Shown: positions 35,846 to 44,409 of the stretch, piece after piece | Layout of the letters: each line of letters opens with the position of its first letter | Numbering within the stretch: the first letter of the stretch is position 1 | From: an uncultured Clostridia bacterium | Lineage (GTDB): Bacteria; Bacillota; Clostridia; Peptostreptococcales; Anaerovoracaceae | Assembly: GCA_944383465.1 (NCBI GenBank) | Contig: CALWPQ010000025.1 | Coordinates: forward strand, 87,469-151,468 | DNA: 64,000 bases | Reading direction: 5' to 3' | The notes under the pieces: generated by a model | Told to the model about the DNA's origin: nothing | The model's input: only the letters and a program-made list of their open reading frames with translations | The model's database searches: none | Program-made: the position numbers and the translations under genes

Positions 35846-35882
35846 TGAACGCAGAATCGCAGAGATTCTGCGTTCATTTTTG
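35846..35882 (+). terminator. Terminator of nfnAB
   Basis: A perfect 13-bp stem (TGAACGCAGAATC at 35846-35858 with 35864-35876) and a 5-base loop, followed by TTTTTG. Confidence 0.9.
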
Positions 35883-35918
35883 TTATAAAAAAATATTAAA
35901 AAAACTTTAAAAAAGGGG

Positions 35919-35947
35919 TTGCATATTGTCGCGAAATGGTGTATATT
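35919..35947 (+). promoter_or_regulatory. Sigma-A promoter of the polar amino-acid ABC operon
   Basis: TTGCAT (35919-35924), a 17-base spacer and TATATT (35942-35947). It follows the nfnAB terminator and leads to the binding protein gene at 36020. Confidence 0.6.
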
Positions 35948-36019
35948 TATTATCAACGTTGTTAAATTGTTATACAATACTACTTATAAAAATTCAAAAG
36001 AGAAAAGGAGAACAGAAAA

Positions 36020-36817
36020 ATGAATAAGTTATTGAAAAAAGTATTGGTTTTAACGCTTATGATTGCTATGGTATTTTCGATTGCGGCCTGCGGCGGAGAT
36101 GAAAGTACGGATGACGAAAACGGTGGTGGCACGGAGGCAGTTACTTATAAAGCTGTTACGGAAGCTACGTTCCCGCCTTTTGATACTGTTGACGAAGACG
36201 GCAACATCATCGGATTCGATATGGATCTTATGAATGCTATCGCAGAAGATCAGGGCTTTAAAGTAGAATATGTCGATATGGAATTCGATTCACTTATTCC
36301 TGCTGTTGAAAACGGTGACGCCGATATTATTACAGCTGGAATGAACGCTATGGATCCCGCTCGTCAGGCAAAAGTTGATTTCTCTACAACATATTATGAT
36401 TCAAAGCTCGTAGTTGTTGTTAGTGCAGAGAATAACGATATAAACGGCGTTGACGATCTTACTGCGGATATGAAAGTTACAGCTCAGATAGGCACTACAG
36501 GTGCTGACGAAGCTGAAGCTCTTGCAAGCGAGGGCAAGATCGGCGAAGCTGTTATCTTAAATGAGTACAGTTCCTGCATACTTCAGGTAATCAACGGCGA
36601 TGCTGCTGCATGTATCGTAGATAAGCCTGTAGCGGAAGCGTACATCAAGAGCCAGGATGGCAAGGTTAAAATTGTCGGCGATGAGATGGGTGCCGAGTCA
36701 TATGGATTTGCCGTTCAGAAGGGCAATACGGGAGTTCTCGAAAAGATTAACACCGGTCTTCAGAATATGATAGATAACGGCACTTACGACGAGCTCGTTG
36801 CTAAGTGGTTTAATTAG
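36020..36817 (+). CDS. Polar amino-acid ABC transporter substrate-binding lipoprotein
   Basis: 265 residues. The signal sequence ends in a lipobox (FSIAACGG). The mature part is the solute-binding protein family 3 domain (VTYKAVTEATFPPFDTVDEDG, GFDMDLMNAIAEDQGFKVEY, DIITAGMNAMDPARQAKVDFS). This type binds glutamine, cystine, arginine or related amino acids and delivers them to the permease. The exact ligand cannot be read from sequence. It lies 28 bases before the permease gene. Confidence 0.9.
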   Translation: MNKLLKKVLVLTLMIAMVFSIAACGGDESTDDENGGGTEAVTYKAVTEATFPPFDTVDEDGNIIGFDMDLMNAIAEDQGFKVEYVDMEFDSLIPAVENGDADIITAGMNAMDPARQAKVDFSTTYYDSKLVVVVSAENNDINGVDDLTADMKVTAQIGTTGADEAEALASEGKIGEAVILNEYSSCILQVINGDAAACIVDKPVAEAYIKSQDGKVKIVGDEMGAESYGFAVQKGNTGVLEKINTGLQNMIDNGTYDELVAKWFN

Positions 36818-36845
36818 TACAAGGCAAGATTGGATTTAGACTAAA

Positions 36846-37625
36846 ATGGAAACATTAAAACTTTATTTAAAAGGAATAGAGTTAGCATTGCAAGGCGTCC
36901 CCATGACCGTGGGGGTCAGCCTTGTTGCTGTGTTAGTGGGTGTTATGCTCGGACTTGTGATAGCCCTGATGCGGATGTCAAAGCACAGGGTGCTTTCTGT
37001 ACCGGCGATGATCTATATAGAAGTGGTGAGAGGTACGCCTATGCTTGTGCAAGCCCTTGTGCTGGCTTACGGTCTGCCGCAGCTTCTTCGTACTGTAGGC
37101 ATAAAGTTTACATGGCCATATCTTCTCATACCGGCTGTTATCGTCTGCGGCCTCAACAGCGCCGCATATGTAGCGGAAATAATAAGGAGCGGACTTCAGG
37201 CTGTCGATAAAGGCCAAATGGAAGCGGCAAGATCGCTGGGGATGCCGCATGGTATGGCTATGAGGCTCATAATAATACCGCAGGCGTTCAAAATAGTACT
37301 GCCTGCGTTCGGCAACGAATTTGTGACGCTCATCAAGGAAACATGTGTGCTTTCATATGTGGGTGTGCGCGAAATTCTGAGACGCGGTGCACTTTGGAAT
37401 GCGGCGACATTTAACACATTTCAGGCATACATTGGCGTGGCGATAGTGTATATGATGCTTACAATTCCGCTTTCAAAACTTATTGGCCTTCTCGAAAAGA
37501 AGATGTCGACAGAGAATACGACATCAAAAAAGCGCAGGAAGAGTGCTTCGGAAAGATCGTTAAGCGGATCTTTGCCGCTCAGCGTGCCTGAAGCTGATGC
37601 GGAAGGGGCGGTGCAGACAGTATGA
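36846..37625 (+). CDS. Polar amino-acid ABC transporter permease
   Basis: 259 residues with about five membrane segments (His/Glu/Gln permease family). The EAA loop is visible as [22 protein letters not shown]. The C-terminal ~40 residues are a Ser/Lys-rich hydrophilic tail, longer than in most homologues. The end overlaps the ATPase gene by 4 bases. It forms the membrane channel of the transporter. Confidence 0.93.
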   Translation: METLKLYLKGIELALQGVPMTVGVSLVAVLVGVMLGLVIALMRMSKHRVLSVPAMIYIEVVRGTPMLVQALVLAYGLPQLLRTVGIKFTWPYLLIPAVIVCGLNSAAYVAEIIRSGLQAVDKGQMEAARSLGMPHGMAMRLIIIPQAFKIVLPAFGNEFVTLIKETCVLSYVGVREILRRGALWNAATFNTFQAYIGVAIVYMMLTIPLSKLIGLLEKKMSTENTTSKKRRKSASERSLSGSLPLSVPEADAEGAVQTV

Positions 37626-38338
37626 TAGAAGTAAAGGGTCTGAAAAAGAGTTTTAATGGTCTCGAGGTGCTTAAAGGAATTACGGAAACGATAAATGACG
37701 GCGAGGTTGTATGCGTTATAGGACCGTCTGGCTCAGGCAAGAGTACATTTCTAAGGTGTCTCAATATGCTGGAAGAGCATACAGCAGGTGAAGTTATAAT
37801 AGACGGCGAGGTACTTTCAGAATTAAATGTAAATCAAGTGAGAAAAGAGATGGGAATGGTGTTCCAGAGCTTTAATCTCTTTCCGCATATGACAGTGCTC
37901 AAAAATATAACGGTGGCGCCGATAAAGGTAGGAGGCCTTTCGGAAAAGGAAGCTGAGAAAAAGGCGCTTGAGCTTCTCGAACGTGTTGGGCTCTCAGAAA
38001 AGGCAGAAGCTTATCCGCGGGAACTTTCGGGAGGGCAGCAGCAGAGAGTCGCCATAGCGAGAGCTCTGGCGATGAATCCGCGCTATATGCTGTTTGACGA
38101 GCCGACGTCGGCGCTCGATCCTGAAATGGTGGGTGAAGTGCTTGAAGTAATGAAAGGGCTTGCGCACAGCGGCATGACGCTCATAGTCGTAACGCACGAA
38201 ATGGGTTTTGCAAGCGAAGTCGCCGACAGAGTGATGTTTATGGACGGCGGTTATATTGTAGAGCAGGGCACGCCTGACGAAATTTTCGCCAATCCGAAAG
38301 AAGAAAGGACAAGATCGTTTTTAAGCAAGGTGCTTTAG
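37622..38338 (+). CDS. Polar amino-acid ABC transporter ATP-binding protein (GlnQ-type)
   Basis: 238 residues, normal length. Motifs: Walker [10 protein letters not shown] (near 35), a Q-loop at [14 protein letters not shown], signature [15 protein letters not shown], Walker [15 protein letters not shown] and His-switch VTHEMGFA. GlnQ/HisP-type ATPases of this class drive polar amino-acid import. It completes the three-gene operon; a terminator follows at 38414-38447. Confidence 0.95.
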   Translation: MIEVKGLKKSFNGLEVLKGITETINDGEVVCVIGPSGSGKSTFLRCLNMLEEHTAGEVIIDGEVLSELNVNQVRKEMGMVFQSFNLFPHMTVLKNITVAPIKVGGLSEKEAEKKALELLERVGLSEKAEAYPRELSGGQQQRVAIARALAMNPRYMLFDEPTSALDPEMVGEVLEVMKGLAHSGMTLIVVTHEMGFASEVADRVMFMDGGYIVEQGTPDEIFANPKEERTRSFLSKVL

Positions 38339-38413
38339 AGGTTTTGTGCAGTGTATTCAGGTCTTCTGAAAAAACGCATTTGCTGCCTGATGGGGCAATT
38401 AAATAAAGAAAAC

Positions 38414-38447
38414 AAGGCACGGATGGAAACACCCGTGCCTTTTTATT
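38414..38447 (+). terminator. Terminator of the polar amino-acid ABC operon
   Basis: AAGGCACGG (38414-38422) pairs with CCGTGCCTT (38433-38441), loop 10 bases; TTTTATTG follows. Confidence 0.85.
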
Positions 38448-38522
38448 GAAGATATTTTGCAAGAAATTTATTTAAGCGCAGTGTAAAGCAATACGGAAAA
38501 AAACAGGGCAAAAAGTATTGTC

Positions 38523-38550
38523 TTGATTGACGCGTGAATTATGATATAAT
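38523..38550 (+). promoter_or_regulatory. Candidate promoter of thiN
   Basis: TTGATT (38523-38528), a 16-base spacer and a perfect TATAAT (38545-38550), 39 bases before the thiN start. Confidence 0.5.
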
Positions 38551-38589
38551 TTTAATAATAGTTAAAATTTAGATATCAAGGTGATGATA

Positions 38590-39213
38590 ATGAAAAAGTG
38601 TGCGATTATAACAACATATATTGAAGGCAATTTAGCAGAGCTGCTGCCGGATCCGGAAGAGTATTTTGTGATCTGCGCGGACGGAGGCTATGCTCAGGCC
38701 GTGGAGGCAGGTATAAAGCCCGATCTTATAATAGGCGATCTCGATTCCTATAAAGGTGACATTCCAAAAGACGTGCCGATAGAAAAGCTGCCGGTGGAAA
38801 AGGACGATACGGATACAGGGCATTCTCTCACGTACGCGGTAAATAAGGGCTATAAGGAAATCGTCATTGTAGGCGGTATAGGCGGCCGCTTCGATCACAC
38901 CGTTTCCAATATGCAGAATGTGGCGGGAGTGTGTGAAAAGGGCGTGCAGGTGACGCTGGTGTCGGACGGCAACGAGTATACAGCGGTCAAAAATGGCAGT
39001 ATTACTGTAAAAAAGCGCGCCGGCTGGAAGCTTTCGGTGTTTTCGCTTACGGAAAAATGCGAGGGCGTGTCATTAAGCGGCGTTTATTATCCGCTTGAGG
39101 GTGCGGTGATGACCAATACTTTTCCTCTCGGCACGAGCAATGAATTCGTAGATGACGAGGCGGTAATAAGCGTGAAAAACGGAATGCTGCTCGTGGTCGT
39201 TTCGCGCGATTAA
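38590..39213 (+). CDS. thiN: Thiamine pyrophosphokinase
   Basis: 207 residues from ATG 38590, which has AAGGTGAT about six bases before it; GTG 38581 and ATG 38584 lie within that site. ThiN motifs are seen: FVICADGGYAQAVEAGIKPDLIIGDLDS, KDDTDTGHSL and GGIGGRFDHTVSN. The enzyme transfers pyrophosphate from ATP to thiamine to make the cofactor TPP. In other Firmicutes it lies near rpe and rsgA, but here neither is adjacent, so this is a single-gene unit. No TPP riboswitch is visible. Confidence 0.93.
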   Translation: MKKCAIITTYIEGNLAELLPDPEEYFVICADGGYAQAVEAGIKPDLIIGDLDSYKGDIPKDVPIEKLPVEKDDTDTGHSLTYAVNKGYKEIVIVGGIGGRFDHTVSNMQNVAGVCEKGVQVTLVSDGNEYTAVKNGSITVKKRAGWKLSVFSLTEKCEGVSLSGVYYPLEGAVMTNTFPLGTSNEFVDDEAVISVKNGMLLVVVSRD

Positions 39214-39327
39214 ATCATTATTAAAAAATACAGCGTGCAGAATTGATGTGCGCTTAGAATGCTTGCAAACGCGCAGGGAACGCTTATAATTTTCTGCCTG
39301 CTGATTATGCGCAGATGTGCAATTATT

Positions 39328-39345
39328 TTGTGAAAAATTTAGCAA
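39328..39345 (+). promoter_or_regulatory. Candidate Rex operator upstream of crt
   Basis: TTGTGAAAAATTTAGCAA differs from the Rex consensus TTGTTAA-N4-TTAACAA by one base in each arm. It is 5 bases upstream of the -35 TTGATT (39351) of the crotonase gene. Confidence 0.5.
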
Positions 39346-39350
39346 ACCTC

Positions 39351-39379
39351 TTGATTATACAAGTCTAAAATGGTATGCT
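39351..39379 (+). promoter_or_regulatory. Candidate promoter of crt
   Basis: TTGATT (39351-39356), a 17-base spacer and TATGCT (39374-39379), 59 bases before the start codon. The 225 bases between thiN and crt hold this promoter and the Rex-like site. Confidence 0.5.
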
Positions 39380-39438
39380 GTTATTAGGTAATATGTTTTA
39401 TACCGTCAGCTAAAGCGGCGGAAAGAAAGGAAACGGAT

Positions 39439-40215
39439 ATGTACGAAAATATTAAATTTGAAGTTAAAGAAGGTATTGCTTATATCACTATCAACAGACC
39501 TCAGGCTATGAATGCGCTCAACTGCGATGTTCTCGACGAGCTCACTTGCGCTTTCGGCAAGGTAGAAAAGGACGAAGAGATCAAGGCTGTGATACTTACA
39601 GGTGAAGGCAAAGCTTTTGTAGCGGGAGCAGATATCGCTCAGATGAATCAGATGGATGCGGTTGAAGGAAGAGCTATGATGATTAAAGGCCATAACCTTA
39701 TGAACTATATGGAATCAATCGAAAAGCCGATTATTGCGGCTGTAAACGGATTTGCTCTTGGCGGCGGATGCGAGCTCGCTATGGCCTGCGATTTCCGCAT
39801 TGCCTCCGAAAAGGCTAAGTTCGGTCAGCCGGAAGTAAATCTCGGCATTATCCCTGGCTTCGGCGGTACGCAGAGACTTCCGAGACTCGTAGGCAAGGCA
39901 ATGGGCAAGTACCTCATTATGACTGCTGAAATAATCGGTGCTGACGAGGCGTTCAGAATCGGTCTTGTTGAAAAAATTGCAGCTCCGGAAGAGCTCATTT
40001 TGGAGGCAGAAAAGCTCGCTAAGACTATTATGTCAAAGGCTCCGCTTGCTATCGCTGCTGCCAAGACAGCTATCAATACAGGATACGGTCTTGATATGAA
40101 GACTGCAAGTGCGCTCGAAATCGAGGCTTTCACAGCGCCGTTCTCATCACAGGACAAGACAGAGGGAATGACTGCATTCCTTGAAAAGAGAGCTGCGGAG
40201 TTTAAGAACAAATAA
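39439..40215 (+). CDS. crt: Enoyl-CoA hydratase (crotonase)
   Basis: 258 residues, the usual length. Crotonase motifs: NRPQAMNALN (acyl-CoA site), GKAFVAGADIAQM (oxyanion hole), and the two catalytic Glu regions ALGGGCELAMACD and GQPEVNLGIIPGFGGTQRL. It hydrates crotonyl-CoA reversibly and so supplies the substrate of the Bcd-Etf complex encoded at 538-3784. It is encoded alone, without thiolase or 3-hydroxybutyryl-CoA dehydrogenase. Its candidate Rex operator suggests co-regulation with bcd-etfBA. Confidence 0.92.
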   Translation: MYENIKFEVKEGIAYITINRPQAMNALNCDVLDELTCAFGKVEKDEEIKAVILTGEGKAFVAGADIAQMNQMDAVEGRAMMIKGHNLMNYMESIEKPIIAAVNGFALGGGCELAMACDFRIASEKAKFGQPEVNLGIIPGFGGTQRLPRLVGKAMGKYLIMTAEIIGADEAFRIGLVEKIAAPEELILEAEKLAKTIMSKAPLAIAAAKTAINTGYGLDMKTASALEIEAFTAPFSSQDKTEGMTAFLEKRAAEFKNK

Positions 40216-40288
40216 CGAGATACCGGAATTTATATTGCGAATACTGCAATTTGAATATGCGATAATAAGGAATAGAGGTTATTATAGA

Positions 40289-40326
40289 ACGGCATAGCGT
40301 CAATAGCTGTGCCGTTTTTATCTTTT
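40289..40326 (+). terminator. Terminator of crt
   Basis: ACGGCATAGC (40289-40298) pairs with GCTGTGCCGT (40306-40315, one G-U), loop 7; TTTTTATC follows. Confidence 0.85.
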
Positions 40327-40355
40327 TTCGCAGATTGAGTAAAAAAGATATTATC

Positions 40356-40383
40356 TTGACAACAGGCGGACAAGCAATATATC
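40356..40383 (+). promoter_or_regulatory. Candidate promoter of the DUF975 gene
   Basis: A perfect -35 TTGACA (40356-40361), a 16-base spacer and TATATC (40378-40383). A further TATAAT lies near 40416 without a good -35. Confidence 0.45.
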
Positions 40384-40491
40384 TATTTAAGGGGTAGAAA
40401 AACAGGTGAAAAGGTGGTATAATAACTATCGTGCGACCGCGCGGCAATGCTGCGAGAGGGGGCAAGATTATTTTGAAAAGAGGGAAAAGAG

Positions 40492-41475
40492 ATGGATTAC
40501 TACACACAAAATAACATTACGGTAACTGTTTCGAGCAGAGATATAAGAGCGATAGCACGAGAATCACTTGCAGGAAAATGGAAAATAGCGGCTGTCGGTA
40601 CGCTTATTTATATGTCGGTAGCGACAATTCCGCAGATAATTCTGAGCACACTTCTTGGAAGCCAGACAGCGGCAACTCTCTACCTTTATCTTGTTTCAGG
40701 TGCATTCAATTTGGGATATGCAGTGTTTATCCTCAATATTTTTAGAAACAGGGATGCTGACTATGCCCAGCTTTTCTGCGGATTTGAGCGCATACTTAAG
40801 ACAATCGGCCTCTATCTTTATACAAGCCTTTTCATAGCTTTGTGGACGATGCTGTTCATTGTTCCGGGCATCATAGCAGCCATAAGATATAGTCAGGTTT
40901 ACTATATTTTTGCTGACAATCCTGAAATGCCGGTAACCGAAATTGTCAATGAAAGTAAGCGGATGATGCGCACGAATAAGATGAAATATTTCTGCCTTGG
41001 ATTTTCGTTCATAGGCTGGATTTTTCTTGCGGTGCTTCCGGGCAGCATATATGAGACTGTTATAGCGGCAGAAACAACGGCGAGCATTATTGCAGCGGCC
41101 AATATAGGAATGGATATGTCAAGTATCATTGCCGCGGCACAAAACAGTGTAGCAAATATGGGATTTGTTTCACAAATGGTGATTTTTGTGCTTGAAGCAG
41201 GGTATTTTTGGGTAACACCTTATATGGAGTGTGCTAACGCTGCGCTTTATGAAATGATAAGAGGAAATCTGAGACCTGGCATCATAGATACGACGGCAAC
41301 TGTTATAAATAATGCAGGTGCGATTACCGGTTCCGCACGGGCTGCGGAAACAGAAGATAGTTTTGCAGATGCGCAGCCATCTTCTGATGACGGCGGCAGT
41401 GATAAAAGTGAGGAAACGGAAAGTACAGTTTTTAAGAGCGCGGATGAAAACGGTGCAGACGACAAAAATCAATAA
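40492..41475 (+). CDS. DUF975 family membrane protein
   Basis: 327 residues. The N-terminus (VSSRDIRAIARESLAGKW) and the hydrophobic segments with VPGIIAAIRYSQVYYIFADNPEM are typical of DUF975. About five membrane segments are followed by a hydrophilic, acidic tail of about 60 residues rich in Ser, Asp and Glu. The function of the family is unknown. It lies 42 bases before pckA but has its own promoter, and the two need not be functionally linked. Confidence 0.75.
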   Translation: MDYYTQNNITVTVSSRDIRAIARESLAGKWKIAAVGTLIYMSVATIPQIILSTLLGSQTAATLYLYLVSGAFNLGYAVFILNIFRNRDADYAQLFCGFERILKTIGLYLYTSLFIALWTMLFIVPGIIAAIRYSQVYYIFADNPEMPVTEIVNESKRMMRTNKMKYFCLGFSFIGWIFLAVLPGSIYETVIAAETTASIIAAANIGMDMSSIIAAAQNSVANMGFVSQMVIFVLEAGYFWVTPYMECANAALYEMIRGNLRPGIIDTTATVINNAGAITGSARAAETEDSFADAQPSSDDGGSDKSEETESTVFKSADENGADDKNQ

Positions 41476-41517
41476 ATAAAATAATTAAGAAAGATTAAAA
41501 GATAGGAGATAAGAGCC

Positions 41518-43173
41518 TTGGCTACCAGAATCAATTACAAAAGAGAAGAAATTACTTCAGGAAACAGAGGGTTTTCGCAATCGAGAACGACGATTGAAAC
41601 AGCGTTTTACGGCAACAATGTAGAGATAATGAACGATCTCAAAAAAGCATACAAAATGGCGGAAGCGGCGCCGGGAACGATTGTTACCGATATGCCTGTA
41701 TACAAGCCTGAGAGCATAGGTATTCCCGACGGAGCAAAAATTTTACTTTTTAACGATGGGGCAACTGTAGGCAGATTTGCGGGCGCCAGAGTTATTCTCG
41801 GAGAAAAGGGTGTTGACGAAGGCGAGATTGCAAAAGTGCTGCGCGACGCGGTATTTAATACAAGATATAAGAAGATGTATCATACATCGGCGTATATTGG
41901 GCTTGACGAAGATTTTATGGTAAAGGCGCATCTTTTAATACCTGAAACATATGAGAATACGCTTTATAACTGGCTTCTTAACTTCCAATATATAAATCCG
42001 TTCTATGAGGAGATGTATGCCAAATCGAGAGTTATAGGCGATGAGCCTGATATATTCATTATGTCGGATCCTGATTTTACGCATCCTAAATTTCCTGACG
42101 GGCTTGCGTATTTCGATCCTGAGCATAACTGCGCATGCCTGCTCGGAATGAAGTATTTTGGTGAACACAAAAAAGGTACGCTTACTCTCGCGTGGGGCAT
42201 AGCTAACAGAAACGGCTACGCTTCGTGCCACGGAGGACTCAAGCGCTGTGTCAGAAAGGACGGCAAAAAACATGTGCTCGGAGTTTTCGGACTTTCAGGA
42301 TCAGGCAAGTCGACGCTTACGCATGCTAAACACAACGGCAAGTACGATGTAACGGTGCTTCACGATGATGCATATATAATTTCACTCGAAAACGGATCTA
42401 CGGTAGCGCTTGAGCCTTCTTATTTCGATAAAACACAGGATTATCCTCTGACATCGCCGGATAACAAATATCTGATAACGACGCAGAACTGCGGTGCAAC
42501 CATCGACAGCGAAGGCAAGCTCGTGCTTGTAACCGAAGATATAAGAAACGGAAATGGCAGAGCTATAAAGAGCAAGCTTTGGGCGGCTAACAGAGTGGAT
42601 AAGATGGAAGAGCCTATAAATACGGTGATCTGGCTGATGAAAGACTCGACGCTTCCTCCTGTTCTCAAAGTAGAAGACCCTGTACTTGCATCCGTGATGG
42701 GTGCTTGCCTTGCGACCAAGAGAACGTCGGCAGAGAAACTTGCGGAAGGTGTAGATGCAAATGCGCTCGTATTTGAGCCGTATGCAAATCCTTTCAGAAC
42801 GTATGCGCTTTCGCAGGATTACGGCAAGTTTAAGGCTCTTTTTGAAGAAAGAGGAGTGCAGAACTATATAATAAACACCGGTCATTTTATGGATAAGAAA
42901 ATTCCCAAAGAAGTCACTATCGGAATTCTCGAATCAATAATAGACGAGACTGCGGATTTCAAGCCTTTTGGCAGTGTAAGCAGTATGAAAACGCTCGAAA
43001 TTGAAGGCTTTGAAGTGAACTTCAGCGATAAGAGCTATGTGGATGCGCTGAAGCGCGGAATGGAGAGCAGAGTAAGCTATATTGAGTCGCTTAAAGAGGC
43101 AAAGGGCGGCAAAGACGAGCTTCCTGCGGAAGCTGTCATCTCTATAAAAAAGATAATTGACGAACTTAAATAG
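41518..43173 (+). CDS. pckA: Phosphoenolpyruvate carboxykinase (ATP), divergent form
   Basis: 551 residues with a TTG start after AGGAGATAAGAG. The P-loop GLSGSGKSTLTH (about 260) and the LHDDAYIIS metal-site region (about 288) are those of ATP-type PEPCK, and HNCACLLGMKYFGEHKKG is a PEPCK substrate-domain stretch. Interconverts oxaloacetate and PEP, with ATP; in fermenters often runs toward oxaloacetate for succinate or anaplerosis. Overall spacing of the motifs suggests a divergent subgroup annotated as PEPCK domain protein, so exact activity needs testing. Confidence 0.85.
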   Translation: MATRINYKREEITSGNRGFSQSRTTIETAFYGNNVEIMNDLKKAYKMAEAAPGTIVTDMPVYKPESIGIPDGAKILLFNDGATVGRFAGARVILGEKGVDEGEIAKVLRDAVFNTRYKKMYHTSAYIGLDEDFMVKAHLLIPETYENTLYNWLLNFQYINPFYEEMYAKSRVIGDEPDIFIMSDPDFTHPKFPDGLAYFDPEHNCACLLGMKYFGEHKKGTLTLAWGIANRNGYASCHGGLKRCVRKDGKKHVLGVFGLSGSGKSTLTHAKHNGKYDVTVLHDDAYIISLENGSTVALEPSYFDKTQDYPLTSPDNKYLITTQNCGATIDSEGKLVLVTEDIRNGNGRAIKSKLWAANRVDKMEEPINTVIWLMKDSTLPPVLKVEDPVLASVMGACLATKRTSAEKLAEGVDANALVFEPYANPFRTYALSQDYGKFKALFEERGVQNYIINTGHFMDKKIPKEVTIGILESIIDETADFKPFGSVSSMKTLEIEGFEVNFSDKSYVDALKRGMESRVSYIESLKEAKGGKDELPAEAVISIKKIIDELK

Positions 43174-43190
43174 ATACAGGCACTAAAATT

Positions 43191-43237
43191 AAAATCCTCC
43201 ATATAATAGTATCTGAAACTAATATAAGGGGGATTTT
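43191..43237 (+). terminator. Terminator-like hairpin that overlaps the next ribosome site
   Basis: AAAATCCTCC (43191-43200) pairs with GGGGGATTTT (43228-43237; nine Watson-Crick pairs and one G-U), followed by TT and the ATG at 43240. It may end pckA transcripts. At the same time it hides the Shine-Dalgarno sequence of the next gene. Confidence 0.5.
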
Positions 43238-43239
43238 TT

Positions 43240-44352
43240 ATGGCTATTGAAAGACACATATACCCCGGAGGAAACACGCCGAAGGGGTTCTTTTCTTATT
43301 ACAGTTACATCCTCGGACAGCGTGAAGCAAATAAGATTGTGTGCATAAAAGGAGGGCCGGGAGTCGGAAAGTCATCTTTTATAAGAAAGATAGGAAACGA
43401 TTTTCTTGCAGAAGGCGAAAATGTCGATTTTATGCACTGTTCATCGGATGCCGATTCACTCGACGGCATAGTACTTAAAGACCGCAAAATAGCGTTTATA
43501 GACGCTACAAGCCCGCATATCGTAGATCCGATAAGTCCGGGAGCCGTGGACGATATAATTCATCTCGGCGAATACTGGGATGAAAAGGGAATAAGAAAGA
43601 ATAGGCTTGCTGTAATAGAAAAAGGCGAGACTATAAGTAAATGGTATGCGCGCGCTTACAATTATCTCAGTGCGGCGGAGAAGCTTTATGACAATGCTGC
43701 GGCTGTATACAGCGAAGCAGTAGAAAGTGCGGAGATTTATAAAATTGCCGCAGAAATAGTGGGTAAGGAGCTTTCTCATAAAGAGATCTGTCTGAGACCG
43801 GGAAATATAAAAAAATATTTTGCGAGTGCGATAACTCCTTCAGGATTTGTGAACTATCTTCCGAGCATCGCGGAAGGCTGCAAAAAAATATATCTCATAT
43901 CTGCGCCTTTTGGAGCATCGGCGCACAGTATTCTTGATATATTTGCAGAAGGTGCAGTGTATAGAGGCTTTGCCGTTGAGGAATATTTCTGTCCGCTCAA
44001 GCCTGACTCGAAAATGGAACACCTCGTAGTGCCGGAGCTCTCACTGGCATTTATTACGGCTAACGAGTATCACGATGTAGAACCGTGGCAGCTTCCGGAG
44101 GGCACTGAGTCTATAGAGCTTCTTGATATGGATGATATGGCAAATGCTTCTGTGATCGAGCGCAGAAAAAAGCTGCTTGACGAAAGTCAGAATCTCTGCG
44201 ATATGATGATGAAAAAGGCAATAGAATGCATAGAAGAGGCAAAAAAGGAGCACGATGTACTCGAAAGCTATTATATACCGAATATGGATTTCAAAAAAAT
44301 AGACAAATTGAGAGATGAAATTATTGCTAAAATAAGGTCGCAAGAGGTATAA
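43240..44352 (+). CDS. P-loop ATPase-like protein (PRK06851 family)
   Basis: 370 residues. The P-loop GGPGVGKSS (about 38-46) is followed by CSSDADSLDGI and IAFIDATSPHIVDP, and a second nucleotide-binding-like segment IYLISAPFGASAHS lies near 225. This pattern is that of the PRK06851 group of uncharacterised Firmicutes ATPases. There is no transmembrane segment, and the C-terminal third is rich in charged helices. It precedes an ATP-grasp ligase and a MurE-like ligase on the same strand, with 57 and 17 bases between them, so a role around cell-wall precursors is possible but not shown. Confidence 0.7.
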   Translation: MAIERHIYPGGNTPKGFFSYYSYILGQREANKIVCIKGGPGVGKSSFIRKIGNDFLAEGENVDFMHCSSDADSLDGIVLKDRKIAFIDATSPHIVDPISPGAVDDIIHLGEYWDEKGIRKNRLAVIEKGETISKWYARAYNYLSAAEKLYDNAAAVYSEAVESAEIYKIAAEIVGKELSHKEICLRPGNIKKYFASAITPSGFVNYLPSIAEGCKKIYLISAPFGASAHSILDIFAEGAVYRGFAVEEYFCPLKPDSKMEHLVVPELSLAFITANEYHDVEPWQLPEGTESIELLDMDDMANASVIERRKKLLDESQNLCDMMMKKAIECIEEAKKEHDVLESYYIPNMDFKKIDKLRDEIIAKIRSQEV

Positions 44353-44409
44353 TAAAAAGTAAATCAAAGCAACAGGCAAAAGATTTAATACGCAGGGGAA
44401 TAAAATACA

